Source: Acidimicrobiaceae bacterium UBA7830 (GTDB taxonomy: Bacteria; Actinomycetota; Acidimicrobiia; Acidimicrobiales; Ilumatobacteraceae). Taken from it: a DNA stretch of 51,373 nt. Positions 22,069-31,461 of the stretch are shown here, in pieces (within the stretch, counting starts at the first letter, position 1; every line of letters begins with the position of its first letter). Location: NCBI GenBank assembly GCA_002501485.1, contig DLTS01000024.1:14412-65784 (forward strand). Reading direction: 5' to 3'. The position numbers and the translations under genes were made by a program. The notes beneath the pieces were generated by a model, which did not search any database, had not been told where the DNA came from, and saw only the letters and a list, made by a program, of their open reading frames with translations.

Positions 22069-25000
22069 GACACCCAGTGATTCGCGGTCTCTGAAATCGG
22101 CAGAATGAGGAGGTCAGCGACCGACACTCCGGCGAGCTTTGCCTCGTCAAACGTCCCTTCGGTTTCCGTCACCCAGTCGATGAGACGTTCGTAACGGTTG
22201 TCGTAACCCTGCAAGAAGGTTCGCGCATCGTCAACCGAGACGTGATCGTGGAAGTTCACGTGCAACAACGTGAGACCGGTGCACACACCCGCTTTCGTCT
22301 CGGGCACCAGAATGACCGTTCGGTCGTCACGTCGTCCGCGGGCCACCAGCACGTCTCGCTGTTCAGCGACGTACCGCTTTGTACCGGTCAACGCAGGGTC
22401 GCTATCAACACGACTCGAGAGGGTCGTCGCAACACCATCGCGGTCTACGACCGAAATCGATTCACCCACAATGCCGTAACGCGTTGCACCGGTTACTTCA
22501 GCGACTGCTGCATCAAGTGCGGCGAGCACCTTAAGCGACCGATACGACACAACATCTCGTCCAGCCCCACGTGACATCACCGCCTGCACAAGAGCGTTGT
22601 CAACGAGGTCAGAATCACTACGAGAAATCCCGACGGTGACCGTCTTTGCTTGGTGCTTAATGGCATCAATCGGGCGAGTGAGCTCGTCGATCGCAGCAGA
22701 GAGTGCACCGACGACTTCAGCGATGACAAGTTCAGGAGTTCCGATATTGCCTGTTGCAATCGTGAAATCTTCAACGGGTCGACGCGACCGAACAAAGCCA
22801 ATTGCAGAACTTACCCGAACTGCAGTCGAGGCTTCGAGGTGCCCGTCATAGATCTTTGCTCGCACACCCTCTTCAAAGTCACGGATGGGCACCTGAATAT
22901 CTTCTGCAAGGTGAACAATCAGATCGTCAGCTGTTTCATCAGACTCGATCGATCGTTCGATGACATCTCGAGCTGCACGCAAAGGAAGCGCCGACCGATC
23001 GATCGCTTGTGCCGCTTCGTAGCCGAAGAGGTGGCCAACCATGGCCGACAAAATGAACCCGAGCGCCGGGTCAACAACGGGTACCTCGATCACCATGCCT
23101 ACCGAGAACCGGGTTTGACCCTCATCGCAGACCACTATCGGGGTTGCCTTATGAGCGTTAAAGATTGCAGTTTCTTTGGCGACATCGTCTGCGGTCGAAC
23201 CCTGAAGGCCGGCCGCGCACACAAAGATCAGGGGCTCGCTCGAGAGATCGATGTGTTTTTTATCTTCGGTGACATCTGCAGCGATCGACTTGTAACAGAG
23301 CTCACTTAGTTTGATGCGAACCTCGTGAGCAGCGACAAGGTTGGGGCCGTTACCGACAACGGCCCAGTAACGCTTCGAAGGGGCAGTTGCTGCGGCAATT
23401 TCAGCGATCGGTGATTGAAGGCTCACCACCTTCTCCATCGCTGAAGGCATCTCTTGTAGCGATCGGATCAACCGCTCACGTCTGCCTTCGCTTCCAATTC
23501 CAGCCGACGTAACGATTTCGCATGCGAGTAGCGCTCCAGCTGCAACCTGTGCGTAAAAGGCCTTCGTTGATGCAACACTCATTTCGACGTCTCGGCCATC
23601 AGATGTGTACACCACTCCATCTGCTTTAACCGCAAGATCACTTCCGCGCCGGTTCACGATCGCAATAACCGGCGCTCCCCGAGACCGCAACAAGTCGACC
23701 GTTCTGTTGGTGTCGGTTGTCGTCCCACTTTGGCTGACAGCGACGATCAGCGTGTCTGACATGTCAGCTCGAAGTTGGAAACCTGAGATTTCCGTCGCTG
23801 TCACGGCGTCAACGTCAAGATCTCCTTCACATAAATCTTGAAGAATTGCGGCTACACCCTGACCGGCAACGGCGGCCGTACCTTGACCAATCATTCGGAC
23901 ATGCGAAATATGACCCGCTGCGAGCCGCTCACGCACCGCTGTTGGTACCGAGCTCTCGGGAAGCTTGACGACAGGAGTTCCGTCATGCTCATCGATTCGA
24001 CCTCGGAGGGTTCGCCGAAATGATCGGGGCGATTCTTGAATTTCTTTCAGCAGGTAGTGAGGTGAGTTCCCGCGGTCGATGTCGCGTGTCGTGATCTCTG
24101 CGCTCAAAACGTCATCATCTTGAATCGGCATCTCCGCACCGGAATACGCACGACGGTGCAGCCCGTCGAGGCCGACACGATTGAGATCGACGACGAGAAT
24201 TTCTCCACCGGCTTCCCCATCAAGGCGCACATATCGGTTGGTCTCTTCGACAACGCCATACGGCTCGCTTGCGATGATGTACCCGTCATCGGTGATACCC
24301 ACATACACACCCTGACCACTTCCGCGAAGCGCCAGCATGAGATGCTGCGGGCGATCAGCCGCAATCGCCCCGATGGCAACCGAGCCTTCGAATTCGTTCA
24401 CCGAACGTCTAAACGCTTCGACTGGGTCAAGGCCCTCGCCAATACGGCGGGAGGTCATTGTTGGAATCACCTTCGCATCGGTCGTGATCTGATGATGAAT
24501 CTGTAGTCCGAAACGTCGGCTGAGGTCTGCGTAATTGTCGACATCACCGTTCAATACCCCGACCACATACGGGCCAGCAATCGCCTCGTGTTCTTCACTG
24601 TTCAACGGGTGCGCGTTTGCTTCCGAGATCACCCCGATACTTGCCCATCTCGTATGGCCCAGCACCGCGGTAACTGCGGTCGGTGATGACAGTACGGCTC
24701 GCAACAACCCATCGGTGCGAACGGCCTGTCGAATCGCAGCTGTGTTATCGCCAAGCTCACCGATCTCAGCCGCTGCTTTGTAGACAAACGACAACACCGG
24801 TCCACTTGTCGTATCGACCCATCGAACCGAATATGAGCGGAAGAGGGCGTCATTCGACCGCTCGGAAAATTGCTGAGCGACAAAAGGGTCGTCGACAGCA
24901 AACCCGTGGCCACTGACCATGACGTGAATTCCCGCTGAGTCACGACCCCGAACTTCAAGCCGATCAAGGGCAGAGAGCGCACGCTGTATCGAAAGATAAC

Positions 25001-25400
25001 CATTGACGGAATCTTCTGAAGCGCCGTCTGCGAGCGCGTGAACTTCTTCTGCGGTTCGAATGCGGTCGCGACCGATTGCCCATAACGCGTCACGAAGAGC
25101 GATCACGGCTGCATCATCGTGGCGAGTCCCAAATTCCACTTCCGCTTCGAGTTCAGCAACCTTGTCCTCAATGTCTGCAAGTGTCGCGATGATCGAGTCG
25201 ACGAGTTCTACTTCATTTGTGAGCGCGATGACCCCGGGAACACCGCGCAGCGCCTTGTCGACTGCGCTCAGTGCACTGGCTGCTCCGGCGGGATCGGTTG
25301 CGACAGAATCGTGCGCCGTTGCAAGCAATGTCGACAATTCAGCGGCCGTCGGCGGTATGCGACGGTCACGACGACTGAGAACCGCAATAATCCCGCACAT
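22065..25400 (-). CDS. giant GlmS-like glucosamine-6-phosphate synthase (1111 aa)
   Basis: Predicted to make glucosamine-6-phosphate from fructose-6-phosphate and glutamine, but at 1111 residues it is far longer than the usual 600-odd. Cys2 (MCGII) is the glutaminase nucleophile. About 130 extra, mostly helical residues (13-140) separate it from DRLEVRGRDSAGI; HTRWAS (249-254) and LNGDVDNY (283-290) complete the glutaminase. Two SIS domains follow: SQSGTTTDTNRT at 556-567 and VASTKAFYAQ at 609-618, then a second one around 676-800 with IKLSEL and a KKHIDL loop. Residues about 805-1111 are an unrecognised C-terminal extension. glmM lies 9 nt upstream, supporting a role in UDP-GlcNAc synthesis. 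Whether the isomerase is fully active is not certain. Confidence 0.85.
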   Translation of the reverse strand: MCGIIAVLSRRDRRIPPTAAELSTLLATAHDSVATDPAGAASALSAVDKALRGVPGVIALTNEVELVDSIIATLADIEDKVAELEAEVEFGTRHDDAAVIALRDALWAIGRDRIRTAEEVHALADGASEDSVNGYLSIQRALSALDRLEVRGRDSAGIHVMVSGHGFAVDDPFVAQQFSERSNDALFRSYSVRWVDTTSGPVLSFVYKAAAEIGELGDNTAAIRQAVRTDGLLRAVLSSPTAVTAVLGHTRWASIGVISEANAHPLNSEEHEAIAGPYVVGVLNGDVDNYADLSRRFGLQIHHQITTDAKVIPTMTSRRIGEGLDPVEAFRRSVNEFEGSVAIGAIAADRPQHLMLALRGSGQGVYVGITDDGYIIASEPYGVVEETNRYVRLDGEAGGEILVVDLNRVGLDGLHRRAYSGAEMPIQDDDVLSAEITTRDIDRGNSPHYLLKEIQESPRSFRRTLRGRIDEHDGTPVVKLPESSVPTAVRERLAAGHISHVRMIGQGTAAVAGQGVAAILQDLCEGDLDVDAVTATEISGFQLRADMSDTLIVAVSQSGTTTDTNRTVDLLRSRGAPVIAIVNRRGSDLAVKADGVVYTSDGRDVEMSVASTKAFYAQVAAGALLACEIVTSAGIGSEGRRERLIRSLQEMPSAMEKVVSLQSPIAEIAAATAPSKRYWAVVGNGPNLVAAHEVRIKLSELCYKSIAADVTEDKKHIDLSSEPLIFVCAAGLQGSTADDVAKETAIFNAHKATPIVVCDEGQTRFSVGMVIEVPVVDPALGFILSAMVGHLFGYEAAQAIDRSALPLRAARDVIERSIESDETADDLIVHLAEDIQVPIRDFEEGVRAKIYDGHLEASTAVRVSSAIGFVRSRRPVEDFTIATGNIGTPELVIAEVVGALSAAIDELTRPIDAIKHQAKTVTVGISRSDSDLVDNALVQAVMSRGAGRDVVSYRSLKVLAALDAAVAEVTGATRYGIVGESISVVDRDGVATTLSSRVDSDPALTGTKRYVAEQRDVLVARGRRDDRTVILVPETKAGVCTGLTLLHVNFHDHVSVDDARTFLQGYDNRYERLIDWVTETEGTFDEAKLAGVSVADLLILPISETANHWVS

Positions 25401-25409
25401 TTGTTCAGC

Positions 25410-26759
25410 CTACTCGTCGCCGACGTCGTCATTCATCGGCTCGTATGAGCGTTCAATGGCATCGGCGAGCGTCGTAGCGATTCGTTCGGCATCTGCTTGG
25501 AGAGCAGCTTCGACCATCACGCGAACGAGAGGTTCAGTACCGCTTGGCCTGATGAGAATTCTCCCATCATCGCCGAGTTCGCTCTCAAGCTCCTGCCGAA
25601 CCTTGCGGATGGCCTCATCCGGAACTTCACCACGTACCGGAACCGGAACGTTGATGAGTACCTGCGGATACGAGTTCATCGATGCAGATGACAGCTCAGC
25701 AAGTGACTGGCCCGAGCGGACAACTACATCGAGTAACACAACTCCCGTCAGCATGCCGTCACCGGTCGTTGCGTGAGCCGGAATGATGATGTGACCTGAC
25801 TGTTCACCACCCAGGGAAAACCCGCCCTCGATCAATGCCTCAAGAACATGGCGATCCCCCACCGGTGTTTCGACCACCTCGATGCCCGCGGTGGTCATCG
25901 CTCGACGAAAACCAAGGTTTGCCATGACCGTCACTACAACGGCGTTACCGGTGAGCATACCTCGCGAGCGCATGTCGCTTGCGAGGATGGCAATGACTCG
26001 ATCGCCGTCGACGACATTGCCAAGATGGTCAACAGCAATGAGCCGATCGGCATCACCATCGAGTGCGAGCCCGACATCGGCACCATAGGCGAGTACTGCC
26101 GCTTGCAGAGTTTGCGTGTGAGTCGCTCCACAGCCGTCATTGATATTAGTGCCATTCGGGTCAGCGTGAATGACGATGACATCGGCACCGACCGAAGCGA
26201 AAACTGCGCCAGCGAGTTCAGAGGCGGCGCCGTTTGCCGCGTCGACAACCACACGGATGCCTCGCAGCGATCGTTGTTCGATCGCACTCGTGATGCGCTC
26301 GAGATAGCGAATCTGAACGTCAGCCATCTCACTGGTGGTCATGTTCCCCGAAGGCTCGGCAACCACGTTGGGGGCATCCTGCCGATTCCACTCAGCTTCG
26401 ATCTGTGCCTCTGTCTCGGTTGAGAGTTTGACCCCGCCGGGACCAAACACCTTGATGCCGTTATCGAAGAACGGGTTGTGAGACGCCGAGACGACAACAC
26501 CGACTGCGTTTCTTCTCGCCGATTCAGCGGCGACGACCGGAGTGGGCACCATTCCGAGCGACTCCACTTCCGCCCCGCCATTGATCAACCCTTGCGACAC
26601 CGCAGTGATGAATACAGGGGTCGACTCGCGGCTGTCGCCTCCGATGAACACAGGGGCTCCGAAAAACACACGAGCGATGGCCCGACCAAGGTCGGATGCC
26701 ATCGCTTCGGTGAGTTCGCTGTGCGCCCTCCCGCGGACACCGTCGGTGCCAAAACGCAT
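25410..26759 (-). CDS. glmM: phosphoglucosamine mutase
   Basis: A 449-residue enzyme converting glucosamine-6-phosphate to glucosamine-1-phosphate. The phosphoserine is S93 in SASHNP, the metal loop is DGDADR (near 240), the sugar-binding GGEQSGHI follows, and the phosphate-binding RPSGTEP is at the C-terminus. The start MRFGTDGVRG is canonical. It sits 12 nt after rpsI and 9 nt before the GlmS-like gene, so cell-wall precursor synthesis is co-expressed with ribosomal proteins. Confidence 0.97.
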   Translation of the reverse strand: MRFGTDGVRGRAHSELTEAMASDLGRAIARVFFGAPVFIGGDSRESTPVFITAVSQGLINGGAEVESLGMVPTPVVAAESARRNAVGVVVSASHNPFFDNGIKVFGPGGVKLSTETEAQIEAEWNRQDAPNVVAEPSGNMTTSEMADVQIRYLERITSAIEQRSLRGIRVVVDAANGAASELAGAVFASVGADVIVIHADPNGTNINDGCGATHTQTLQAAVLAYGADVGLALDGDADRLIAVDHLGNVVDGDRVIAILASDMRSRGMLTGNAVVVTVMANLGFRRAMTTAGIEVVETPVGDRHVLEALIEGGFSLGGEQSGHIIIPAHATTGDGMLTGVVLLDVVVRSGQSLAELSSASMNSYPQVLINVPVPVRGEVPDEAIRKVRQELESELGDDGRILIRPSGTEPLVRVMVEAALQADAERIATTLADAIERSYEPMNDDVGDE

Positions 26760-26771
26760 CGGGCTGCCTGA

Positions 26772-27164
26772 TCAGCGCTTCGTGTACTGGGGAGCCTTAC
26801 GGGCCTTCTTGAGTCCGTACTTCTTCGACTCTTTCTTTCGTGAGTCTCGAGAGAGAAGACCAGCCCGCTTCAACGCTGGACGAGTTTCGGGATCAAGATC
26901 GACAAGTGAACGAGCGATCGCCATGCGAAGCGCGTCTGCCTGACCAGAAACGCCGCCACCGTGAATCGATGCGTCGATGTCAAAGCGATCTTCGACATCG
27001 GCAACCCGAAGAGCTTCTGAAACCACCATGCGCTGTGCGGCGGTTGGGAAGTAGGCATCAAATGCACGACCGTTGATGGTCACGACACCTGAGCCTTCAC
27101 GAAGCCGAGCTCGGGCGACGGCCTCTTTACGGCGGCCGGTTGTTTGCGTGAGAGGAGTGCTCAT
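26772..27164 (-). CDS. rpsI: 30S ribosomal protein S9
   Basis: A 130-residue protein of usual length. GRRKEAVARARL is at the N-terminus, GGGVSGQADALR in the middle, and the basic tail ending KAPQYTKR reaches the decoding site. It lies 19 nt after rplM, its universal partner, and 12 nt before glmM. Confidence 0.98.
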   Translation of the reverse strand: MSTPLTQTTGRRKEAVARARLREGSGVVTINGRAFDAYFPTAAQRMVVSEALRVADVEDRFDIDASIHGGGVSGQADALRMAIARSLVDLDPETRPALKRAGLLSRDSRKKESKKYGLKKARKAPQYTKR

Positions 27165-27183
27165 ATCAATTGCCTCGAATCAA

Positions 27184-27630
27184 TCAGCGGGCTGCGGCAC
27201 CAGGCACCGCTAGCGGGGTTGGGGACTGTGCTTGGTGCGGATGATCTGGCCCGGCGTAGACCTTGAGTTTCGTCATCTGCTGACGACCAAGACGGCCCTT
27301 TGGCAACATGCCGCGAACGCTGCGACGCACTGCGTCAGCTGGCTTGCGATCGAGAAGTTCCGCAAACGACTCGCTCTTCAACCCACCCGGATATCCCGAG
27401 TGGCGGTAGATCATCTGACGACTCTCTTTTCCGGAGGTCATCACGACTTTGTCGGCATTCACGATGATGACGTGATCACCGGTGTCGATGTGTGGCGCAA
27501 AGATTGGCTTGTGCTTGCCACGGAGCACACGAGCCACCTCGGTGCAGAGACGACCGAGGATCATTCCCTCAGCGTCGACGATGTGCCACTCTCGGGAGAT
27601 CTCACTCGCCTTAGGTGTGTAAGTCTTCAT
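27184..27630 (-). CDS. rplM: 50S ribosomal protein L13
   Basis: A 148-residue assembly-initiator protein. Typical segments are WHIVDAEGMILGRL, RGKHKPIFAPHID, YRHSGYPGGLK and RGMLPKGRLGR. A 95-nt leader separates it from truA; it contains only a weak 5-bp hairpin (GTGGA...TCCAC, 27664-27680) and no clear terminator, so both read-through from truA and a separate promoter are possible. Confidence 0.98.
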   Translation of the reverse strand: MKTYTPKASEISREWHIVDAEGMILGRLCTEVARVLRGKHKPIFAPHIDTGDHVIIVNADKVVMTSGKESRQMIYRHSGYPGGLKSESFAELLDRKPADAVRRSVRGMLPKGRLGRQQMTKLKVYAGPDHPHQAQSPTPLAVPGAAAR

Positions 27631-27725
27631 TACGTCAATTTCCAGTCATTTTCTCGATTTTCCGGTGGAGGTCAGGTCCACTGAACCCTAAGAGGATACG
27701 GGTGCAGCGGGTAGTTCCCCAACAC

Positions 27726-28529
27726 TCACTCCGCGCCGCCTCCACCACGATCTTTCTCATAACCAACCTTCATGAGGACAAGACCTTGTGGCGGCGCAAC
27801 TCGTCCTGCAAGCTGGCGATCTTTCCCATCCAAAATCGTGCTCATTTCATGTAATAGGAGGCGCCCTGAGCCAATATCAACCATCGTGCCCGCTAAGGAC
27901 CGAACCATCTGATGGCAGAACGCCATGCCGACGATGTCAAACATCACCAGGTGAGATGGCTCCCCTCTCGTCCAACTTGCAGAAATTACTGTTCTCACGA
28001 GTGACAGGGGCGAGCCGTCTGGAGCGGGGTCTGGTGCTCGACAAAACGAGGAAAAGTCGTGTTGTCCCACAACAACCTTCGCAGCTTCGTTCATGAGATC
28101 GAGGTCGAGCGATTGGGCAACATGCCACGTGAGGTCGTGCAGGAGCGGATTGCCCACTGGCCCATTCCACACGTGGTAGCGATATGAGCGAAAAGATGCA
28201 GAGAACCGAGCATTGAAGTCATCAGGTGCCCAGTCGCCTGACCGAACGGCGATGTCTGGGGCACACATGCGCGAAAGTCGATGAGCGAGGTCCGATGGGT
28301 CAACCGCACCTGGCAAGTCACACGAAATCACTTGACCGAGAGCATGAACTCCGGCATCGGTACGTCCCGCCAGAGTGAACTCGATCGGTTGCCCGAGGAT
28401 CTGCTCGCACGCGGCGCGAAGCTCACCAATCACCGTGCGAACCCCAGGGCTTTCGGCAGCACCTCGAAAGGCTGTCCCTCGGTAAGTAACGACAAACCAG
28501 GCCCGACGAATGTCGGACCAGGTCGTCAT
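27726..28529 (-). CDS. truA: tRNA pseudouridine(38-40) synthase
   Basis: A 267-residue TruA-type enzyme. The catalytic aspartate lies in AGRTDAGVHALGQV. It also has FNARFSASFRSYRY and the motif FCHQMVRSLAGTMV near the C-terminus. It modifies U38-40 in the tRNA anticodon arm. It follows rplQ by 14 nt, a position typical for truA after the alpha operon in Actinobacteria. The C-terminus is Gly-rich and short. Confidence 0.95.
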   Translation of the reverse strand: MTTWSDIRRAWFVVTYRGTAFRGAAESPGVRTVIGELRAACEQILGQPIEFTLAGRTDAGVHALGQVISCDLPGAVDPSDLAHRLSRMCAPDIAVRSGDWAPDDFNARFSASFRSYRYHVWNGPVGNPLLHDLTWHVAQSLDLDLMNEAAKVVVGQHDFSSFCRAPDPAPDGSPLSLVRTVISASWTRGEPSHLVMFDIVGMAFCHQMVRSLAGTMVDIGSGRLLLHEMSTILDGKDRQLAGRVAPPQGLVLMKVGYEKDRGGGGAE

Positions 28530-28543
28530 CGTTCTAGGGGTAG

Positions 28544-28915
28544 TCAGACGAGCTCGATACGAGCCATGTCGGCGTTGTCGCCAGACCTGGTGCCGAGCTT
28601 CAGAATGCGGGTGTAGCCACCATTGCGCTCAAGGTAACGAGGCGCAACCTCATTCACGAGTTTGTGCGTCATCTCACGGTCACCGAGGTAACCCTGAATC
28701 TGACGAATACGGTGCACGCGCATTGGGCTGTCATCTTGAGCCTTCTTAGCCTTCGTGATGAGTTTCTCTGCGATTGGACGCAGAGCTTTCGCCTTTGCCT
28801 CAGTGGTAGTGATGCCCTCAGCAGCGAACAGCGATGCTGCAAGGTTGGCCATCATCAAACGCTGATGGGCCGCGTCGCCACCAAACCGGCGAGCACGTCG
28901 TGGGGTTCCAGGCAT
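28544..28915 (-). CDS. rplQ: 50S ribosomal protein L17
   Basis: A 123-residue protein with the conserved N-terminus RARRFGGDAAHQRLMMANLAA (shortened here to RARRFGG...MMANLA in essence), ITTTEAKAKALRP and GGYTRILKL. It follows rpoA by 27 nt, the universal order. The C-terminus is at the family minimum, without the acidic extension that many Actinobacteria carry. Confidence 0.98.
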   Translation of the reverse strand: MPGTPRRARRFGGDAAHQRLMMANLAASLFAAEGITTTEAKAKALRPIAEKLITKAKKAQDDSPMRVHRIRQIQGYLGDREMTHKLVNEVAPRYLERNGGYTRILKLGTRSGDNADMARIELV

Positions 28916-28942
28916 GTCAGTTCTCCGTTGTTGTCAAAAATC

Positions 28943-29887
28943 TCACGGGCGAAGAGAAAGCCCACGCTCATCAAGCTTTTCGATGACTTCGTCAAGGCTC
29001 TTCTGGCCAAAGTTGGTGATATTGAGAAGGTCATCGTGGCTCTTCATGAGAAGTTCGCCAACGGTGTTGACCTGAGCCCGCTTCAAGCAGTTGCGCGGGC
29101 GCTCCGAAAGATCTAGGTCTTCGATTGGAAGATCAAGATCAGGGGAAGAGCTCGCGGTATCAGGCTCTTCAGTAAGCGCAAGACCCTTTGGCTCATCACT
29201 CAGTTCAGCCACAAGAGCGACAATCGTGCGGAGGGTCTCTCCAGCAGATGCCATTGCCTCGCTAGGAGATGTTGATCCATCGGTGGTGACGTCGAGCACC
29301 AAACGGTCGTGGTCGGTCGACTGACCAACGCGGGTTGGTTCAACGGCGAAACTCACTCGACGGACTGGTGAGAAGATGGCATCGATCGGCATATTGCCGA
29401 TCACCGGATTTTCGACCTCGCGCTGGCTACTTGCATATCCGTTACCGCGCTCGACGGTGAGGTCGATTGCGAGACGGGCTTTGCCGTTGAGGGTCGCAAG
29501 ATGGAGATCACTGTTCAAGATTGATACGTCGGCGGGACAGTCAATGTCGCCCGCAGCCACCGAGCCGGGGCCCTTTGCGTCGAGGCGAAGTGTGACAGCC
29601 TCTTCTGCGTCGGAACGAATCACGATGTCCTTGAGATTGAGAATGATGTCGGTGACATCTTCAACGACGCCGCTAATGGTGTCGAACTCGTGGAGCGCAT
29701 CATCAAAACGAACCATGGTGATTGCGGCACCCGGTACCGAGGACAGGAGGGTACGACGGAGCGAGTTTCCAAGTGTGTGGCCAAAGCCAGGCTCAAGTGG
29801 CTCGATCACGAACTGCTGGCGTTCGCCATTGCCGTCGGAGACGACCTCGCCTAGTACTTCCACTGAGGGACGTTGCATGACAAGCAT
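28943..29887 (-). CDS. rpoA: RNA polymerase alpha subunit
   Basis: A 314-residue subunit. The N-terminal assembly domain has FGHTLGNSLRRTLLSSVPG. A short acidic linker (about 230-250) leads to a complete C-terminal domain (DLSERPRNCLKRA...LLNITNFGQKSLDEV) that contacts promoter DNA and activators. It lies between rpsD and rplQ as in other bacteria. Confidence 0.98.
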   Translation of the reverse strand: MLVMQRPSVEVLGEVVSDGNGERQQFVIEPLEPGFGHTLGNSLRRTLLSSVPGAAITMVRFDDALHEFDTISGVVEDVTDIILNLKDIVIRSDAEEAVTLRLDAKGPGSVAAGDIDCPADVSILNSDLHLATLNGKARLAIDLTVERGNGYASSQREVENPVIGNMPIDAIFSPVRRVSFAVEPTRVGQSTDHDRLVLDVTTDGSTSPSEAMASAGETLRTIVALVAELSDEPKGLALTEEPDTASSSPDLDLPIEDLDLSERPRNCLKRAQVNTVGELLMKSHDDLLNITNFGQKSLDEVIEKLDERGLSLRP

Positions 29888-29913
29888 GTCTGCCGGTTCC
29901 TTTCTTAGAACGA

Positions 29914-30531
29914 TTACTTCGAGTAGAGCTCAACGATGAGCGATTCGCGGACGGGGACGTCAATGTGATCGCGCTGTGGCAGATCACGGACGGTAACTTC
30001 CTTGCCACCATCACCGGCTTCCAGCCAGCCGACCAGTGAGCGGTCGTTGGTGTCCATGTTGTGCTGGATCACGATCATCTGAGCGGCCTTTGACGACAGC
30101 GTGACGACGTCACCCTTGCGCACCCGATACGACGGGATATCAACTCGACGGCCATTGACATGTATCAAACCGTGATTCACAAATTGACGGGCCTGAGGGC
30201 GGGTTGATCCCCAGCCGGCACGAAAAGTGACATTGTCGAGTCGTGACTCAAGAAGGATGAGTAGGTTCTCACCGGTTGGACCCTGAAGTCGATTCGCCTC
30301 GTTGTAGGTCTTCTTGAACTGCTTCTCAAGCACACCGTAGATGTACTTCGCCTTTTGCTTCTCCTGCATCTGGGCGAGGTACTCAGAACCTGCATTACGA
30401 CGACGGGTTCGGCCATGAGCACCGGGGGGGAAGGGCCGACGCTCCATTGCGCGACGACCTTTCTCGTTCTCAAAGACATTGACGCCAAGACGACGAGAGG
30501 TCCGGACTTTGGGGCCTGTGTAGCGAGCCAT
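29914..30531 (-). CDS. rpsD: 30S ribosomal protein S4
   Basis: A 205-residue protein starting ARYTGPKVRTSRRLG. It has the S4 RNA-binding domain (LLESRLDNVTFRAGW, ARQFVNHGLIHVNG). The N-terminal zinc-binding cysteines of some actinobacterial S4 forms are absent, so this is the cysteine-free type. It lies 1 nt after rpsK. Confidence 0.98.
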   Translation of the reverse strand: MARYTGPKVRTSRRLGVNVFENEKGRRAMERRPFPPGAHGRTRRRNAGSEYLAQMQEKQKAKYIYGVLEKQFKKTYNEANRLQGPTGENLLILLESRLDNVTFRAGWGSTRPQARQFVNHGLIHVNGRRVDIPSYRVRKGDVVTLSSKAAQMIVIQHNMDTNDRSLVGWLEAGDGGKEVTVRDLPQRDHIDVPVRESLIVELYSK

Positions 30532-30532
30532 C

Positions 30533-30931
30533 TCAGTTCCTCCGACGCTTCGGTGGACGACATCCGTTGTGCGGAATCGGGGTGACGTCTTTGATGGTCG
30601 TCACCTCAATGCCCGAGTTTTGCAATGAGCGAACCGCAGTATCACGGCCAGAACCTGGGCCTTTGACTTCAACATCGACGCGACGAACGCCGTGTTCCTG
30701 CGCCGCCTTTGCGGCGCGCTCTGCTGCAAGTTGAGCGGCAAATGGGGTGCTCTTACGTGAACCTTTAAAGCCAACGGCACCCGATGATGCCCAAGAGATG
30801 ACATTGCCATCAACGTCGGTGATGGAAACGATGGTGTTGTTGAACGAGCTCTTTACGTGAGCAACGCCCACAGAAACGTTCTTGCGATCGCGTTTGCGGG
30901 GCCGACGGCCACCTGGCTTTGTCTTAGCCAT
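30533..30931 (-). CDS. rpsK: 30S ribosomal protein S11
   Basis: A 132-residue protein with a basic N-terminus (KPGGRRPRKRDRKN), the central SSFNNTIVSITD and GFKGSRKSTPFAAQ, and the C-terminal PIPHNGCRPPKRRR. It lies 2 nt after rpsM and 1 nt before rpsD. Confidence 0.98.
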   Translation of the reverse strand: MAKTKPGGRRPRKRDRKNVSVGVAHVKSSFNNTIVSITDVDGNVISWASSGAVGFKGSRKSTPFAAQLAAERAAKAAQEHGVRRVDVEVKGPGSGRDTAVRSLQNSGIEVTTIKDVTPIPHNGCRPPKRRRN

Positions 30932-30933
30932 TA

Positions 30934-31311
30934 CTACCTCACAGCCTTCTTCTTATTAGCGACAGTGCGCTTCGGGCCCTTGCGGGTACGAGCGTTCGTG
31001 TGGGTGCGCTGCCCACGGACAGGAAGCCCCTTGCGGTGACGAATACCTTGGTGACAACCAATCTCGATTTTTCGCTTGATGTCATTCTGAACGTCACGAC
31101 GGAGGTCACCCTCAATCGTCAGATTGGCATCAACCCATGAACGAATCTTGTTGACCTCATCTTCGGTGAGAGAGGACACTCGAGCGTTAAGGTCAAGACC
31201 ATTGTCTTCGCAGATACGGATCGCTGTCGTGCGTCCGATCCCGTAGATATAGGTCAGCGAAACTTCCAACCGCTTGTCGCGGGGAATATCGATACCGGCG
31301 ATACGTGCCAT
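30934..31311 (-). CDS. rpsM: 30S ribosomal protein S13
   Basis: A 125-residue protein starting ARIAGIDIPRDKR. It has the helix-hairpin-helix region TYIYGIGRTTA and the C-terminal GLPVRGQRTHTNARTRKG that contacts tRNA and the L5/L31 bridge. It follows rpmJ by 24 nt. Confidence 0.98.
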   Translation of the reverse strand: MARIAGIDIPRDKRLEVSLTYIYGIGRTTAIRICEDNGLDLNARVSSLTEDEVNKIRSWVDANLTIEGDLRRDVQNDIKRKIEIGCHQGIRHRKGLPVRGQRTHTNARTRKGPKRTVANKKKAVR

Positions 31312-31335
31312 CGTTTACTGCTCTCCGTTTATCTT

Positions 31336-31449
31336 TCAGCCTTGGCGCTGCTTATGGCGAGGGTTTTCACAGATCACTCGAATCCGTCCGTGACGACGAA
31401 TCACACGGCACTTCTCACACATCTTTTTGACGCTGGGTCGGACCTTCAC
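31336..31449 (-). CDS. rpmJ: 50S ribosomal protein L36
   Basis: A 37-residue protein from GTG 31449. It is the zinc-binding form with C11, C14, C27 and H32 (MCEKCRVIRRHGRIRVIC, NPRH). A GAGAGAAG ribosome site precedes the GTG. It lies between infA and rpsM, as usual, and is too short for default gene calling. Confidence 0.95.
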   Translation of the reverse strand: MKVRPSVKKMCEKCRVIRRHGRIRVICENPRHKQRQG

Positions 31450-31461
31450 TGCGTTCTTCTC

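Noticed and set aside
25060..25776. A 238-codon plus-strand frame opposite the GlmS-like and glmM genes
   Set aside because: Ser/Ala-rich shadow of two strongly supported genes; it crosses their junction and has no recognisable motif.
27631..27725. Possible L13 autoregulatory leader before rplM
   Set aside because: Only a 5-bp stem is visible and there is no resemblance that I can support to a known leader.
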